Both the position numbers and the translations under genes were made by a program. Shown here one piece after another: positions 33,070-43,934 of a DNA stretch of 64,000 nt. Location: positions 6,747,504 through 6,811,503 of the forward strand of contig NC_088298.1 of NCBI RefSeq assembly GCF_032854445.1. Direction: 5' to 3'. The number at the start of each line of letters is the position of its first letter. Position 1 is the first letter of the stretch. The DNA is from Liolophura sinensis (Eukaryota; Mollusca; Polyplacophora; Chitonida; Chitonidae). The notes beneath the pieces are model-generated. The model ran no database searches. It was given only the letters and a program-made list of their open reading frames with translations, and was not told the origin of the DNA.

Positions 33070-35545
33070 AATGTGGAAATGTGATATTGTGATATAACAA
33101 CGTAAAAATGTTATATTACATGGATGTGGAAGTGTTATATCACATGGATGTGGAAATGTTATACCACATGGGCGTAAAAATGTTATGTCACATGGAGATG
33201 GAAATGTTATATCGCATAAAGGTGGAAATTTTATATCACATGAAGGTGGAAATGTTATATCACATGCATGTGGAAATGTTATATCACATGAAGGTGGAAA
33301 TGTTATATCACATGAAAGTAGAAATGTTATATCACATACATGCGGAAATGTTATATCACATGAAGGTGGAAATGTTATATCACATGAAAGTAGAAATCTT
33401 ATATCACATGAAGTTGAAAATGTTATATCATATGGAGATGGAAGTGTTATACCACATTGATGTGGAAATGTTATATCACATGGATGTGGAAATGTTATAT
33501 CACATGGAGGTGGAAGTGTTATATCACATGAAGGTGGAAATGTTATATCACATGAAGGTGGAAATGTTATATCACATGAAAGTGGAAATGTTATATCACA
33601 TGAAAGTAGAAATGTTATATCACATGAAGTTAGAAATGTTATATCACATGGAGATGGAAGTGTTATATCACATGGATGTGGAAATGTTATATCACATGGA
33701 TGTGGAAGTGTTATATCACATGGATGCGGAAGTGTTATATCACGTGAAGTTGGAAATGTTATATCACATGAAGGTGGAAGTGTTATATCACATGGATGTA
33801 AAAATATTATATCCCATGAAGTTGGAAATGTTATATCACATGAAAGTAGAGATGTTATATCACATAAAGGTGAAAATGTTATATTGTGATATAACAAGGT
33901 TGAAATGTTATATCGCATGGATGTGGAAATGTTATATCACATGAAGGTGGAAGTGTTATATCACATGGATGTAAAAATGTTATATTACATGAAGGTGAAA
34001 ATGTTATATCACATGAAAGTAGAAATGTTATATCACTTGAAGGTGGAAATGTTATATTGTAATATAACAAGGAAGAAATGTTATATTACATGAAGGTGGA
34101 AATGTTATATGACATGGATGTGGAAGTGTTATATCACTTGAAGTTGGAAATGTTATATCACATGGATGTAAAAATGTTATATCACATGAAGGTGGAAATG
34201 TTATGTTGTGATATAACAAGGTTGAAATGTTATCTCGCATGGGTGTGGAAATGTTATACAACATGCAGGTGGAAGAGTTATATCACATGAAGGTGGAAAT
34301 GTTATATCACACGAAGTTGGAAATGTTATATCACGTGGATGTGGAAATGTTATATCACATGAAGGTGGAAATGCTATATCACATGAATTTGGAAATGTTA
34401 TATCATATAAAAGTGGAAATGTTATATTGTGATATAACAAGGTGGAAGTGTTATATCACATGGATGTGGAAGTATTATATCACATGAAGGTGGAAGTGTT
34501 ATATCACATTGAGTTGGAAATGTTATATCACATAAAGGTGGATATTTTATATTGTGATATAACAAGGTGGAAATATTATATCACATGGCTGTGAAAGTGT
34601 ATATCACATGGATGTGGAAATGTTATTTAACATGGAGGTGGAAATGTTATATCCCACGAAGTTGGAAATGTTATATCACATGGAGATGAAAGTGTTATAT
34701 CACAAGGATGTGGAAGTGTTATATTGTGATGTAACAAAGTGGAAATATTATATCACATAGATGTGGAAGTGTATATCACATGGATGTGGAAATGTTATAT
34801 AACATGGAGGTGGGAATGTTATATCACACGAAGTTGGAAATGTTATATCACATGGAGATGAAAGTGTTATATCACATGGATGTGGGAATGTTATATCACA
34901 TGGATGTGGAAGTGTTATATCACATGAAAGTGGAAATGTTATATCACATGAAAGTGGAAATGTTATATCACATGGATGTGGAAATGTTATATCAAATGAA
35001 GGTGGGAGTGTTATAACACATGGATGTGGAAATGTTATATCACATGAATGTAAAAATGTTATATCACATAAAGGTGGAAATGTTATATTGTGATGTAACA
35101 AAGTGGAAATGTTATATAACATGGAGGTGGAAATGTTATATCACATGAAGGTGGAAATGTTATATCACATGGATGTGGGAATGTTATATCACATGAAAGT
35201 GGAAATGTTATATCACATGAAAGTGGAAATGTTATATCACATGGATGTGGAAATGTTATATCAAATGAAGGTGGGAGTGTTATATCACATGGATGTGGAA
35301 GTGTTATAACACATGGATGTGGAAATGTTATATCACATGAATGTAAAAATGTTATATCACATAAAGGTGGAAATGTTATATTGTGATGTAACAAAGTGGA
35401 AATGTTATATAACATGGAGGTGGAAATGTTATATCACATGAAGGTGGAAATGTTATATCACATGGATGTGAAAGTGTTATATCACATGGAGGTGGAAGTG
35501 TTATGTCGCATGGATGTGGAAATGTTATATCACATGACAATAGTG
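33070..35545. repeat. 24-bp satellite-like array, about 100 copies, with palindromic markers
   Basis: The unit is GTGGAAATGTTATATCACAT plus four variable bases (GAAG, GATG, GGAG). About nine times the array contains GTTATATTGTGATATAAC, where the unit meets the reverse complement of its own core (near 33090, 33888, 34062, 34208, 34432, 34553, 34725, 35090, 35385). Segments between late markers are near-identical, a higher-order repeat of roughly 300-360 bp. The 24-bp length keeps frames open on both strands (278 and 285 codons); these are not genes. Confidence 0.95.
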
Positions 35546-35549
35546 CTTC

Positions 35550-36060
35550 GAAGTAAGTGCCAATCACACGTTTTTTGACAGCTTTATACTGGCACAAAGT
35601 TGAGACACGCTTGTCATGTTTTGATTACATGATAACTTGCACAATGTTACTTGCAGGATGGTGACATTTTAACAGCCTTTTGCTCATTCACTAATCAAAG
35701 AACTCCATTACATCAGCATCTTATTCTGTAGTCAGACAATTCCTATTATTTTTCAAGGCGCTTAATTGCAGCATACATCAATTTGTTTTCTCGTTTCCAC
35801 TGCAACTGTAATAGTCATTTTTAACGCCATTTGCAAAACACTAATTATGTGAGTTAGGAATTTACGTATATAATCCCAAAACATTATTATCTTAATGCCG
35901 TCATGGGACCGTGGCTAGGAGCGTTTTTAGAGATCCCCTTTAAATCTGTCAAACTTCAAAACGGAAGAAGACAATAGTGAACATTGCAGTAACACATTAC
36001 AAGTGGGTATTTAGAGTGATCCTTTACCATTGATAAGACTGGAGTGGAGTGTAAAACTCC
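35550..36060. other. No gene seen
   Basis: AT-rich spacer without exon-like frames. Confidence 0.45.
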
Positions 36061-36064
36061 ATTT

Positions 36065-36220
36065 AAATAAATAAATCTTTGCCACTGACTTCTGGCAAAT
36101 TGCAATTACATCATTACATTTTGTGTACCTAATTCCCTATAAGCAATTGTGACAGGGGGTGTATAATTTGGCACAATTGAAGCATTTGTATGAACAGTTA
36201 GTACCAAATTCTAACGGATT
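36065..36220 (+). repeat. Family A element, truncated by a SINE
   Basis: GTGTACCTAATTCCCTATAA, TTGTATGAACAGTTAGTACC, then the SINE head begins at about 36222. Confidence 0.65.
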
Positions 36221-36221
36221 T

Positions 36222-36440
36222 GAAAGGGCCTTCGTGGTCGAGGTAGCTAGCGTGACACAGGAGCGTCTCACCATTGTGGTCCCTATGCGTTCAATTCCAG
36301 CTCATGCTGGCTTCCTCTCCGGCCGTACACGGGATGGTCGGCCAGCAACCTTCGGGTGGTCGTGGGATTCCCTGACCCTCGTCGTATAAAATAAATATTC
36401 GTGAATACGGCGTCAAACACAAATCGTAAAACACCTAAAC
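36222..36440 (+). mobile_element. tRNA-derived SINE
   Basis: GGGCCTTCGTGGTCGAGGTA head, CTGGCTTCCTCTCCGGCCGT, GGTGGTCGTGGGATTCCCTG, CGTGAATACGGCGTCAAACA. The CCACCATAATGC block is deleted. Confidence 0.8.
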
Positions 36441-36444
36441 GAAG

Positions 36445-37120
36445 TCAAAGGCTGATCTAACCCAAATGATGCAGCTACCTCCCAGAAAATTGTAGTCACT
36501 CAGATCAACGGGTATCCACCAAGCATAACTAACTGATTCTTTCACGTCGTAATTAGCCCTACTAATTGGCCCAGTGAAGGCGAATTCGTGACAAACGTCC
36601 AGGCATTGGAGTCAAAACCCCAAAGACTATTCCAACTAACCATAAAATTGCCTGCCTTCTTTGAAATTCAATTTAGGCGTAAAAACATCCGTACACTGTC
36701 CGTCAACTAAAGTGGACGTTCACTGAGTCCGTTAGACTTTTTTCCCTACCGCATTTTCAGTGAATTCACCTATACATTTATTTTACATCTTATCTTGGTA
36801 GATGGTAGTGAAATAAACTTAAAAAGAAGACGATAAGGATTGAAACCATTCTCAGCATTCAACGTAGAGTCAAATCTCTCATAAAAGTCACGGGCAGAAT
36901 CAAGTCAGCACCATGAGGTGTTGTACCAGGGTGATTAAACAGCTGCAAACAATCCTACCTTCTGGAGAATTACCGCCCACTGTGGACCTCAGAATTAAAG
37001 AAAGCTAGTCAATTAAAACTCTCTCGTAATCTGCCATACCTGACCACGTGGAGGTAAACCTCATGTCTTCTATCAAAAGAGAAGCAATTATAACACTGAA
37101 CTCCAATTAACACCAGGGAA
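36445..37120. other. No gene; scattered decayed repeats
   Basis: A block at 36585-36650 resembles the 4980-7170 family. CCGTCAACTAAAGTGGACGT near 36700 is a family B scrap in reverse. Confidence 0.4.
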
Positions 37121-37124
37121 ATAT

Positions 37125-37795
37125 TATAATCTATGCGCCAAAAGACCAGCCGTCAACCAAAGTGAACACAAACCATCAGATTACTAAGAACATATATACA
37201 AAGGATGAAATGAACACAAATTCATGCAAAGAGAAGCAGTCAACAGTTTTCAGTGATATTGGAAGGACGCGAAGGAATGTTCGAGATAAATGAATGAAAC
37301 AAATATCCGCATCGTGTGTCATGCTAGTTTACAAGTTGCCTATAATCACAATGTGGGGCCCACTTGGTTAGCACGCTAGCGCAGCGTAGTGACCCAGGAG
37401 CCTCTTACCAATGCTGTCGCTGTGAGTTCAAGTCCAGTTCTCGCTGGCTTCCTCTCCGGCCGTAAGTGAGAAGGTCTGTCAACAACCTGCGGATGGTCGT
37501 GGGTTTCCCCCGGGCTCTGCTCGGTTTTCATCCACCATAATACTGGCCACCGTCGTATAAGTGAAATATTTTTGAGTACGGCGTAAAACACCAATCAAAT
37601 AAATAAATAAATATAATCACAATGTGTGTATGTAGGCCTATCTCAGTTACGCTTTGATTACAATGGTTCTTATATCTAATGTGGTGATCTAATTCAAAAA
37701 AGACGAATACGCGGCCTCTAGTCCTGGATTAAGCGGAAATAGACACAATCATGAAGCAGCCTAGGAGACTTTCAGGGAGCCATCCACATAAGACT
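37125..37795 (-). repeat. Family B 3' region interrupted by a SINE
   Basis: Reverse order of blocks: TATGCGCCAAAAGACCAGCC, AAATTCATGCAAAGAGAAGC, GTTTTCAGTGATATTGGAAG, TATAATCACAATGTG (interrupted), CTCAGTTACGCTTTGATTAC, AATGTGGTGATCTAATTCAA, GACACAATCATGAAGCAGCC. Confidence 0.85.
37356..37611 (+). mobile_element. Full-length SINE with clear target-site duplication
   Basis: The 256-bp copy starts GGGCCCACTTGGTTAGCACG and ends with an AATAAATAAATAAA tail. TATAATCACAATGTG is present at 37341-37355 and again at 37612-37626, a perfect 15-bp target-site duplication. The host is a family B copy, so this SINE moved after family B had inserted. The minus frame 37376..37594 is not a gene. Confidence 0.95.
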
Positions 37796-38177
37796 TAACC
37801 CCATTATTGCCATAAGCCAGTTTATCCCTGAATATTGTTCTTTTTTGGATCACCCTGTTGAGACTTTCAGTTCTGTTTGTTATAGAAGTTATAATCACTT
37901 GATAACTAGCTAGTTTCGGTATCAAAACGTTATTTATCATAAACTGCTCTGATCCACAGTAACAAGTAATTGTCTCGTTCTAATATGTCCGCTTATTGGC
38001 TGACAGAATAGGTAAGAGCGGTACTTCCTTACATTCTTTGGGTAAATGGTGGAAATGGGCTTTGCGAAATATCAGCTTAGAACGCCCTGTTCATGGTTTA
38101 CAAGTGATTTATACATGGGACTTTCTGTATGGCGATATTTCGGGACTCTGTTGTATTTTCAGGAACCCGTTTTACAA

Positions 38178-38280
38178 TATGGTGAAACGCCGTGTAAAGT
38201 GCACACGACATTGTAAGACGCCGTGCAAAGCGCACACAACATGGTGAAACGCCGTGTATAGCGCACACAACATGGTGAGA
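38178..38280. repeat. About 31-bp tandem repeat, 3 copies
   Basis: ATGGTGAAACGCCGTGTAAA, then GCACACGACAT, repeats three times with few changes. Confidence 0.8.
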
Positions 38281-38289
38281 TAGATTTTT

Positions 38290-38560
38290 TCAGATACATC
38301 TTTTTAATTATCGACAACTTAAAAATAGCACAGTCTACGTTTCTAATACCAGTTTTATTCATTCGCTTGGAAGATTCTTTTGTGTGTTCACATTTTCTCT
38401 GAAAAATGTTGACTGTCTGTCTTTGCACGAATCCGTTCTAATTTCTTACTTTACCTGCTTTCTTTGTTCTTTTGCGGTTTGTTTTTGGAAATTGGTCATG
38501 CGATTATTGACCTGGAACATCCATTTTGCTTGACGCCTAGACTCACGAAATATCCATTCG
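38290..38560 (+). repeat. Family B 3' region
   Basis: TTTTAATTATCGACAACTTA, TTCATTCGCTTGGAAGATTC, TGCGATTATTGACCTGGAAC, ATCCATTTTGCTTGACGCC. Confidence 0.75.
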
Positions 38561-38604
38561 CTTCAAGCCCTTGCTAAGATCTTGACAACATTTTCTTTCC
38601 CAAG

Positions 38605-38739
38605 ATGCGCACTGTTTCTTTTGTATTTGAAATCTACCACACTGATGTTCAGGAATACTCTTACACTGTCGCTGATGACAACCCAGGGAAAGCTAAGAAT
38701 GCAGGTGGCGAGTATTTCGCCCTTGGAACTGATTTGTAA
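38605..38739 (+). CDS. Candidate exon of an unrecognised gene
   Basis: A pyrimidine-rich acceptor (TTTTCTTTCCCAAG) precedes ATG at 38605. It opens 44 codons of good coding character (FEIYHTDVQEYSYTVADD, then AGGEYFALGTDL) ending TAA at 38737. The same TAA lies in a possible donor, TT/GTAAAG (38736). Using it, the two leftover bases join the exon candidate at 39404 in frame (TT plus A gives Leu). Alternatively it ends here, with ATTAAA at 38783..38788 as polyadenylation signal. ATG may be internal rather than the start. The segment lies 45 bp after a family B copy. No domain recognised. Confidence 0.4.
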   Translation: MRTVSFVFEIYHTDVQEYSYTVADDNPGKAKNAGGEYFALGTDL

Positions 38740-39257
38740 AGTGGAACCTTTAGAGCCTCAGACAATTTTAGTCAGATGTCACATTAAAATTAGTACGTAT
38801 TACATGATAGTGGGCGAGTAAAAAGACAGAGAAGGTTATCCTTGTGGAGAGCTTGTGACATTCGACTGAGTCCCCCCTTCCTGCTAGTGTAACTCTTAAG
38901 GTTATTCAGAGATCTATTTGTACAGGGGTTGTGCCACACATGCAGTTTGTCAATGTTGCAACAAAGACGACGCCCTGGAAAGGGTAGTCCATTATTTATA
39001 ATGTTCACAATCAATTAAAACAGTCTTGTGAGGAATTTTACCTTGATTCCTTAATACTATGATTTCTAGATTTTAAATATAACAGAAACTAAACGACCCA
39101 AATGAAAGTGATTTTGACTAAAACAGAGACTACTGGAATCCAAACTGGTTTTGCAGGGATATTTCTCGTTTAGCCTGTACAGAGCAGTGTTTGTTCATCA
39201 CCGTCTCACAGAAAGGTATTGCAAGCGAGATCATGTGATTATACAAGGTGTAAAAAG

Positions 39258-39330
39258 CAAAAAAAAAAAAACAAACAAAAAACCAAACAAACAAACAAAC
39301 AAAAAAAAAACACAACGTAAAACAAAAAAA
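39258..39330. repeat. A-rich (AAAC)n low-complexity tract
   Basis: AAACAAACAAACAAACAAAA-type run. The lysine-rich frame over it (39151..39342) is an artefact. Confidence 0.9.
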
Positions 39331-39403
39331 ACGCTTAATTGAAGGTTCATCTCAGCACCTCGTGTCACCACTGTGTGTCAATGATGCGTTTCTTTTTTGG
39401 CAG

Positions 39404-39497
39404 AGCATACGTCATCCGAGTATTCGACACGAAAGTTTATGTCCTTTTGGAGCGCCTTTATAGTTTTCCTAAGCGGGGTTCAAAAACGTCAATATAA
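39404..39497 (+). CDS. Candidate terminal exon, possibly paired with 38605..38739
   Basis: A strong acceptor GTTTCTTTTTTGGCAG ends at 39403. With one base from the exon used to complete the previous codon, 30 codons follow (AYVIRVFDTKVYVLLERLY, then FPKRGSKTSI) and TAA at 39495. A longer frame through the same bases (to 39631, 78 codons) is also open, so frame choice is uncertain. I prefer the shorter one because it joins the 38605 exon without a stop and reads as an alternating hydrophobic/charged sequence. No family recognised. Confidence 0.35.
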
Positions 39498-39499
39498 AA

Positions 39500-39795
39500 T
39501 ATTTAAAAGAGACAAACGCGAAGGCCGCATTCTTAGGGTCTCGCAACAGTATGATATTTGTTCGAGTCTACTGTCATTTATTTGCACACCTTCAGCTTTT
39601 ACATGCACCTGTGAATTGATTGCTTGTCACTAAGTGATGCATTGCAGTCACAGCAATACTGCCTTTTAGGAGTATCACTTGATCCATTCTGTACACTCAC
39701 AACTCCAAAAAGACCAAACCGGTGACGGCGGAAAGGGGAGGGGGGGGGGGGGGGTTAGAGGGTTGTTAATAAATGTGTAGAATATCTCCTGATGG
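39500..39795. other. No gene seen; G-homopolymer
   Basis: A long G-run lies at about 39735-39754 (GGGGAGGGGGGGGGGG type). Confidence 0.6.
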
Positions 39796-39799
39796 CAAC

Positions 39800-39910
39800 A
39801 GACTGGGTGGAAACAATCCCCAACTAAGGTAAATTGACAAGAGACTATATTTCACCGGTTATGTGCGGCCATTTGCCAACTATCACATCGTCGTCGTCTC
39901 GTAAGCCTGT
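39800..39910 (+). repeat. Family A fragment
   Basis: CAACTAAGGTAAATTGACAA, GAGACTATATTTCACCGGTT, CCAACTATCACATCGTCGTC. Confidence 0.75.
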
Positions 39911-40039
39911 CTGTTTAATTTTTCACCAATAAAGTATAGTCATTGTGTTTAGTACGGTCCCCAAGATGTATATATATATATGTTATACAGTTGCAATCAC
40001 AGCATTTTGCATAATTTAAATACTGGCTTAATTCCTCCG

Positions 40040-40265
40040 AAGTACATTCTTTGCGTCTTTCCTTTATCTTTGAACACTATTGACCGAATTTCTTGAAAGA
40101 ATCAGTCCTAGTTTCTTCCTTCATACACTGTAAGAGATCTTTGATAGTTGGTGTTGAACGTTCGTTTGGGAATTGGCCTTGCAATTATTGACGTTGAAAA
40201 TCCACTATGGTTTACGTCTGGTATACGAATGTCTGTTTTGACACATATACCCACCATCACAGTGT
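40040..40265 (+). repeat. Family B 3' region, fragment
   Basis: TTGGGAATTGGCCTTGCAAT, TATTGACGTTGAAAATCCAC, ACGTCTGGTATACGAATGTC, TGTTTTGACACATATA. Confidence 0.75.
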
Positions 40266-40429
40266 TCCAGGCACTGGTATTAGATTAAATTTAATCACTA
40301 ACTTGACATAAAATTCGTGTGTGTATCGTTTTAAACAATGATAAAAAAAATAGAACCTAGACTGCGTCGTTTGTGGTGTATGTAAGTCTGTTTTACAACA
40401 TCGATGCGCATCAGTAATGGAATAATTAC

Positions 40430-40690
40430 GATATTACCAGTCAAATCTACTCGTGTATTCTTTCACCTATTTGTGTTAAGCCTTAACTAGAAGGAGTCCA
40501 AGTTGCTACTGTTTAAACAATTACACGAAGAGTTGGAATAAAGCCCTAACCGACGTTAACTGAGGCTGCATTTCACCAGTTACGTGTGACTATTTGCCAA
40601 CGGTCACACCATCATCGTCGTTCGAATTCTACTATCTCTATATTGTAGCCTTTTTATGTGGTGATATTTTAACACGTCAAAAATATGTAT
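40430..40690 (+). repeat. Family A dispersed element
   Basis: TGTTAAGCCTTAACTAGAAG, TACACGAAGAGTTGGAATAA, TGCATTTCACCAGTTACGTG, CACACCATCATCGTCG. Confidence 0.8.
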
Positions 40691-40694
40691 GGAA

Positions 40695-41350
40695 TTGGAA
40701 CATTCAAAACCATTTGGATGGTTCACAATTACTATACGGATGGTCCCGATGATTGTTCAGTTACGTATGGTAACTTCTGAATAGAACCACCCTCTCTTCT
40801 CCAATCCAGCCTGAGCAAATTGTAGTAGTACATGCCGTTGATGTAGAGTATAAAATATAGCCACTGATACTTCATTGATTTACCAAAGGTTCATGCAGAG
40901 TAGGTGAAATATCTAATTGATAGGCTATTGACAAAGCAAAAGTGTGGTAAACTCTCCTAGGTAGGTACCTAGGTGAAGAAGACGCGGATTCCAGTATATT
41001 AGTGGTTACCAGAACAACACGTGCTGCCCTGTTTGTTCATTTACAATGTCTGTGGCTTTGCCGTCACCCGGGGAAGATAATTTGCTATCTCCTCTAGTGT
41101 TTTTAATTATATTAGTTCAGTTAAACATTGCTGGAGGAATTACATACAATCAGTCCATTAATTAATTAGGTGGACCAGCACTCTGCACTGTGACACCTAT
41201 TGAAATCGTTCGGATTTTTATTATTTTTGTCCATTTTCTTGAAAGCTTTTTGAAAGCTTTAATAGCTGTAAACGGAAAAACTTTTCATTGGATGTTGTTG
41301 AAATTTTCGGAACATGGTTACGAGGCAACTTTGGGCTGTTTTCGATTAAC
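40695..41350. other. No confident gene
   Basis: A 39-codon frame from ATG at 41047 (SVALPSPGEDNLLSP then a hydrophobic stretch) looks interesting but has no support. Confidence 0.35.
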
Positions 41351-41354
41351 TTTG

Positions 41355-41533
41355 GTCACGTGACATGGCGGTCATCTTGGATTTTGATCAAGACCTAAAA
41401 AATTCGTCTTCCCAAGAAACAAGGAACGGATTCTTTTGACATTTGACGTACTTGTAAAGTAGCAAGTTTGAAAAAACCTTGGACATTCATCGAAAGCTTA
41501 GGAAGATAGCCAATGGTTGAAGTTATGACGTCA
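41355..41533. promoter_or_regulatory. Cluster of consensus transcription-factor motifs
   Basis: GTCACGTGAC (palindromic E-box) at 41355-41364 is followed immediately by ATGGCGGTCATCTTGG (41365-41380), whose reverse complement resembles the AAGATGGCGGC core of YY1-type sites. A perfect cyclic-AMP response element TGACGTCA is at 41526-41533. Such combinations occur in housekeeping promoters. The cluster lies about 90-260 bp upstream of the exon candidate at 41621. This is inference from motifs only. Confidence 0.3.
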
Positions 41534-41620
41534 TAAAAAGGGTCTAATTTTGATAATGTTTTCATGTGTTCTGATGTATTTGACAACTCTGATTCCGTAT
41601 CTGCTTTTGGTCTGCTTCAG

Positions 41621-41712
41621 GTCTGGAATTTACATGCCCGTTAGGAAGAGACGGGCTTTAGGATGCCGCACAGAAAAGTAATCACGAAACCATACGTCAT
41701 GGCTTTAGATTG
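41621..41712 (+). CDS. Candidate 5' exon carrying a start codon
   Basis: An excellent acceptor (TTTTGGTCTGCTTCAG) and an excellent donor (GATTG/GTGAGT) bound 92 bases. All three frames contain stops, so it would be mostly untranslated. An ATG in good context (GTCATGG) at 41699 gives Met-Ala-Leu-Asp and two leftover bases before the donor. It could be a non-coding RNA exon or the second exon of a gene starting near 41.4 kb. No partner exon identified. Confidence 0.3.
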
Positions 41713-42049
41713 GTGAGTTTTTGAAGAATACAACACACAACACTGCTTATTCCTTCTAACTATTTTTTTGGGTTAAATCAAGCTATTCCTTGTTATGTGT
41801 GTTAGCATCTGTTCGTAAACAGATGTTTGCCAAAGCTTAAGTTTTTAGATCGTCTCAAATAAGTTTAGTGGATTATTTGCATGTTTTTTTTATTTATTTG
41901 AGATTCAATTGGACGTTGACGCTTGGCCACTGGTATCACTGTTAGGAACGTAACGGCTGTAAGTGTACGATGACATTGCTAAGGTGAGTGATATGTTACG
42001 CAGCGCCGGTATTCCGGACACAACAGACCTGATTAAAACCAAATATCAG

Positions 42050-42200
42050 AGGTTTATTTATTTACTTAACGTATTATTTAACACTGTGCTCAAGGATATT
42101 ACTTACTCGATGGCGGTGAGTTTTATAAATGAAGCCGGGATATTGGAGTGCCCGACCACTGGCAAGTTACTGATAATTTTTTCTACATGCGACGTGCAGA
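42050..42200 (-). mobile_element. SINE2, reverse copy
   Basis: GTATTATTTAACACTGTGCT, CAAGGATATTACTTACTCGA, TGGAGTGCCCGACCACTGGC. Confidence 0.55.
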
Positions 42201-42227
42201 TAAGCACTCAAGATTTGTGATATAACC

Positions 42228-42370
42228 TGTGCATGGTTGTGCGTTTAACCCCCCCCCCCCCCCCATCCCCCGGGCTCTGCCCAGTTTTCTCCAGCCATGA
42301 TGCTGTCCGGTTTCGTATAAGTGAAATATTCTTGAATGCAGCGTAAAACACCAATGAAACAAATAAATTG
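42228..42370 (+). mobile_element. SINE 3' half with C-homopolymer
   Basis: CATGGTTGTGCGTTTAACCC and a long C-run (42248-42264), then GGGCTCTGCCCAGTTTTCTC, CGTATAAGTGAAATATTC, CACCAATGAAACAAATAAAT. The C-run expands the CCCCCGGGCTCTG site of the consensus. Confidence 0.85.
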
Positions 42371-42374
42371 GTGA

Positions 42375-42655
42375 AAGACAAGTGGTCTTCAGCAAAGGTT
42401 AGGCTGTACACGAGCGTCACTAAGGCCTCACGAACAATGAGAGCGGGGAGGGGGCGGAGTAATTTAAATCAAGGTACGATTGATATATTAATCACTGTTG
42501 TCTGGTTCCACTTTTACATAACTTTGTAAATTACTTTTTCCCTAACTTCCCGCGTAAGTTTAGTCTTCATTCGGCACTGTTTTAATTTGCCATTAAAGTT
42601 TCGAGATCTCTGACAGACGTCTCGTATCTGATATCCCTTCCCATTTAACGTTTAC
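42375..42655. other. No gene seen
   Basis: Spacer between SINE copies with no exon-like frame. Confidence 0.45.
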
Positions 42656-42659
42656 TTCT

Positions 42660-42862
42660 CCTACGTTTATTTATTTGAGTAGTGTTTTGTACCTTACTCA
42701 AGGATATTTCTGGCATACGGCGGCGGCCAGCATAATGGTGGGAGGAAACGGAGCAGAGCCCTTTAGAAACCCACGATCATCCACAGGCTGCTGACAAACC
42801 TTCCCACGTAAGACAGCGGAGGGAGTCAGCATAAGCTTGACTTGAACTCATAGATACATGAA
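42660..42862 (-). mobile_element. tRNA-derived SINE, 5' end missing
   Basis: TTTATTTATTTGAGTAGTGT, GGCGGCGGCCAGCATAATGG, CATCCACAGGCTGCTGACAA, AGCTTGACTTGAACTCA. Confidence 0.8.
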
Positions 42863-42864
42863 CT

Positions 42865-43445
42865 CTCATCAAATATATAGAGTGAGTGGCGTCTGAGTCA
42901 CGTGGGCTGTAATGTGCAACGCTTGAACAAGCTTCCAGGCTTGGACATTGGCTTAAACATAAAAAATGAAAAGTGGGAAAAAATTCCCAAGGCGATATCC
43001 AGCATTTGACATGAAACATCGGTTCCTCTGGAGATCCCTGTTTTTTTTTTGGCATCCTAACTTACAAAGAGCTAGGACAGTGTTCTTTCTGTTTCAAAAG
43101 ACGCTATTTTGCGAAAACAAGACAAGAAAAAGAAAAAATGAAAGGAAAAAATATTGACGTTTCCATGCATTTAACACTTGGACTACAAATAAAAAATGTT
43201 GTTTAGTTTATTTTCTAGGGATTGTATACAGATTACCGTGACTCGGGTATTGAGAGTTATTCTGTGAGAAAGTCAAAGGCGCGTATCACTATTTCCTTGT
43301 TCAGGGGTTTTAGAGATTTTACCTCGATTTGAACATGCATTACGTCTTTGTTGTCGTCTATCCGAATTGTCCCAAGGCAGTCTGTTATGTATATAATGCT
43401 ACACTAGAGAAGTCTATTGGGGTCAACCACGGCATAGCGGGGATG
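42865..43445. other. No gene seen
   Basis: Includes A-rich 43115-43155. Frame 43329..43619 starts here but most of it is the 24-bp repeat. Confidence 0.45.
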
Positions 43446-43449
43446 AGTA

Positions 43450-43572
43450 AATCTTGGCACTCACGAGGGCTTAAAACTCGGTATTCACGAGAGCTTAAAA
43501 CTCGACACACACGAGGGCTTAAAACTCTGCACACACCAGGGCTTAAAACTCGTCATACACGAGATCTGAAGA
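43450..43572. repeat. 24-bp tandem repeat, 5 copies
   Basis: The unit is GAGGGCTTAAAACTCGGTAT plus TCAC, diverging in the last 8 bases. It encodes an RGLKTRHT-like eight-residue repeat in one frame. Confidence 0.88.
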
Positions 43573-43824
43573 CGCGACCCAACCTAAATGAGCGTTCGCA
43601 GTTTGTCCTTATTCGCTGATGGCCATGCGAATGCGTATTGAACCGACATGCACGTACTCCAGTTGAGTGGTGTTACCAGTTCGTATAAACGACCGCATAG
43701 GACCCGATGCAACAGTCCAATTGAGTTGGGTTGGGTCTTTAGCTATTGTGCCAAGATTAAGGCCTAACTCGAGTCATCTACAGTCGTTATGTGTACGCCG
43801 GTGAACCTTCAATTCCCACGATTA

Positions 43825-43930
43825 GGTCTGCCAACACCCTGTGGATGATCGTGGCTTTCCCCCCGGGCTTCCTCCCACCATAATGCTGGCCGCCTTCGTA
43901 TAAGTGACACTAATCAAATAAATAAGAACT
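43825..43930 (+). mobile_element. SINE 3' half, deleted
   Basis: AGGTCTGCCAACACCCTGTG, CTCCCACCATAATGCTGGCC, TTCGTATAAGTGACACTAAT, CAAATAAATAAG. The AAATATTCTTGAGTACGG block is missing. Confidence 0.8.
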
Positions 43931-43934
43931 TTAA

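Noticed and set aside
33061-33944. Open frames of 285 (-) and 278 (+) codons
   Set aside because: Both are translations of the 24-bp array. The unit length is a multiple of 3 and lacks stops in these frames on either strand.
41047-41166. 39-codon frame with a hydrophobic segment
   Set aside because: Protein-like composition but no splice or promoter evidence, and short enough to be chance.
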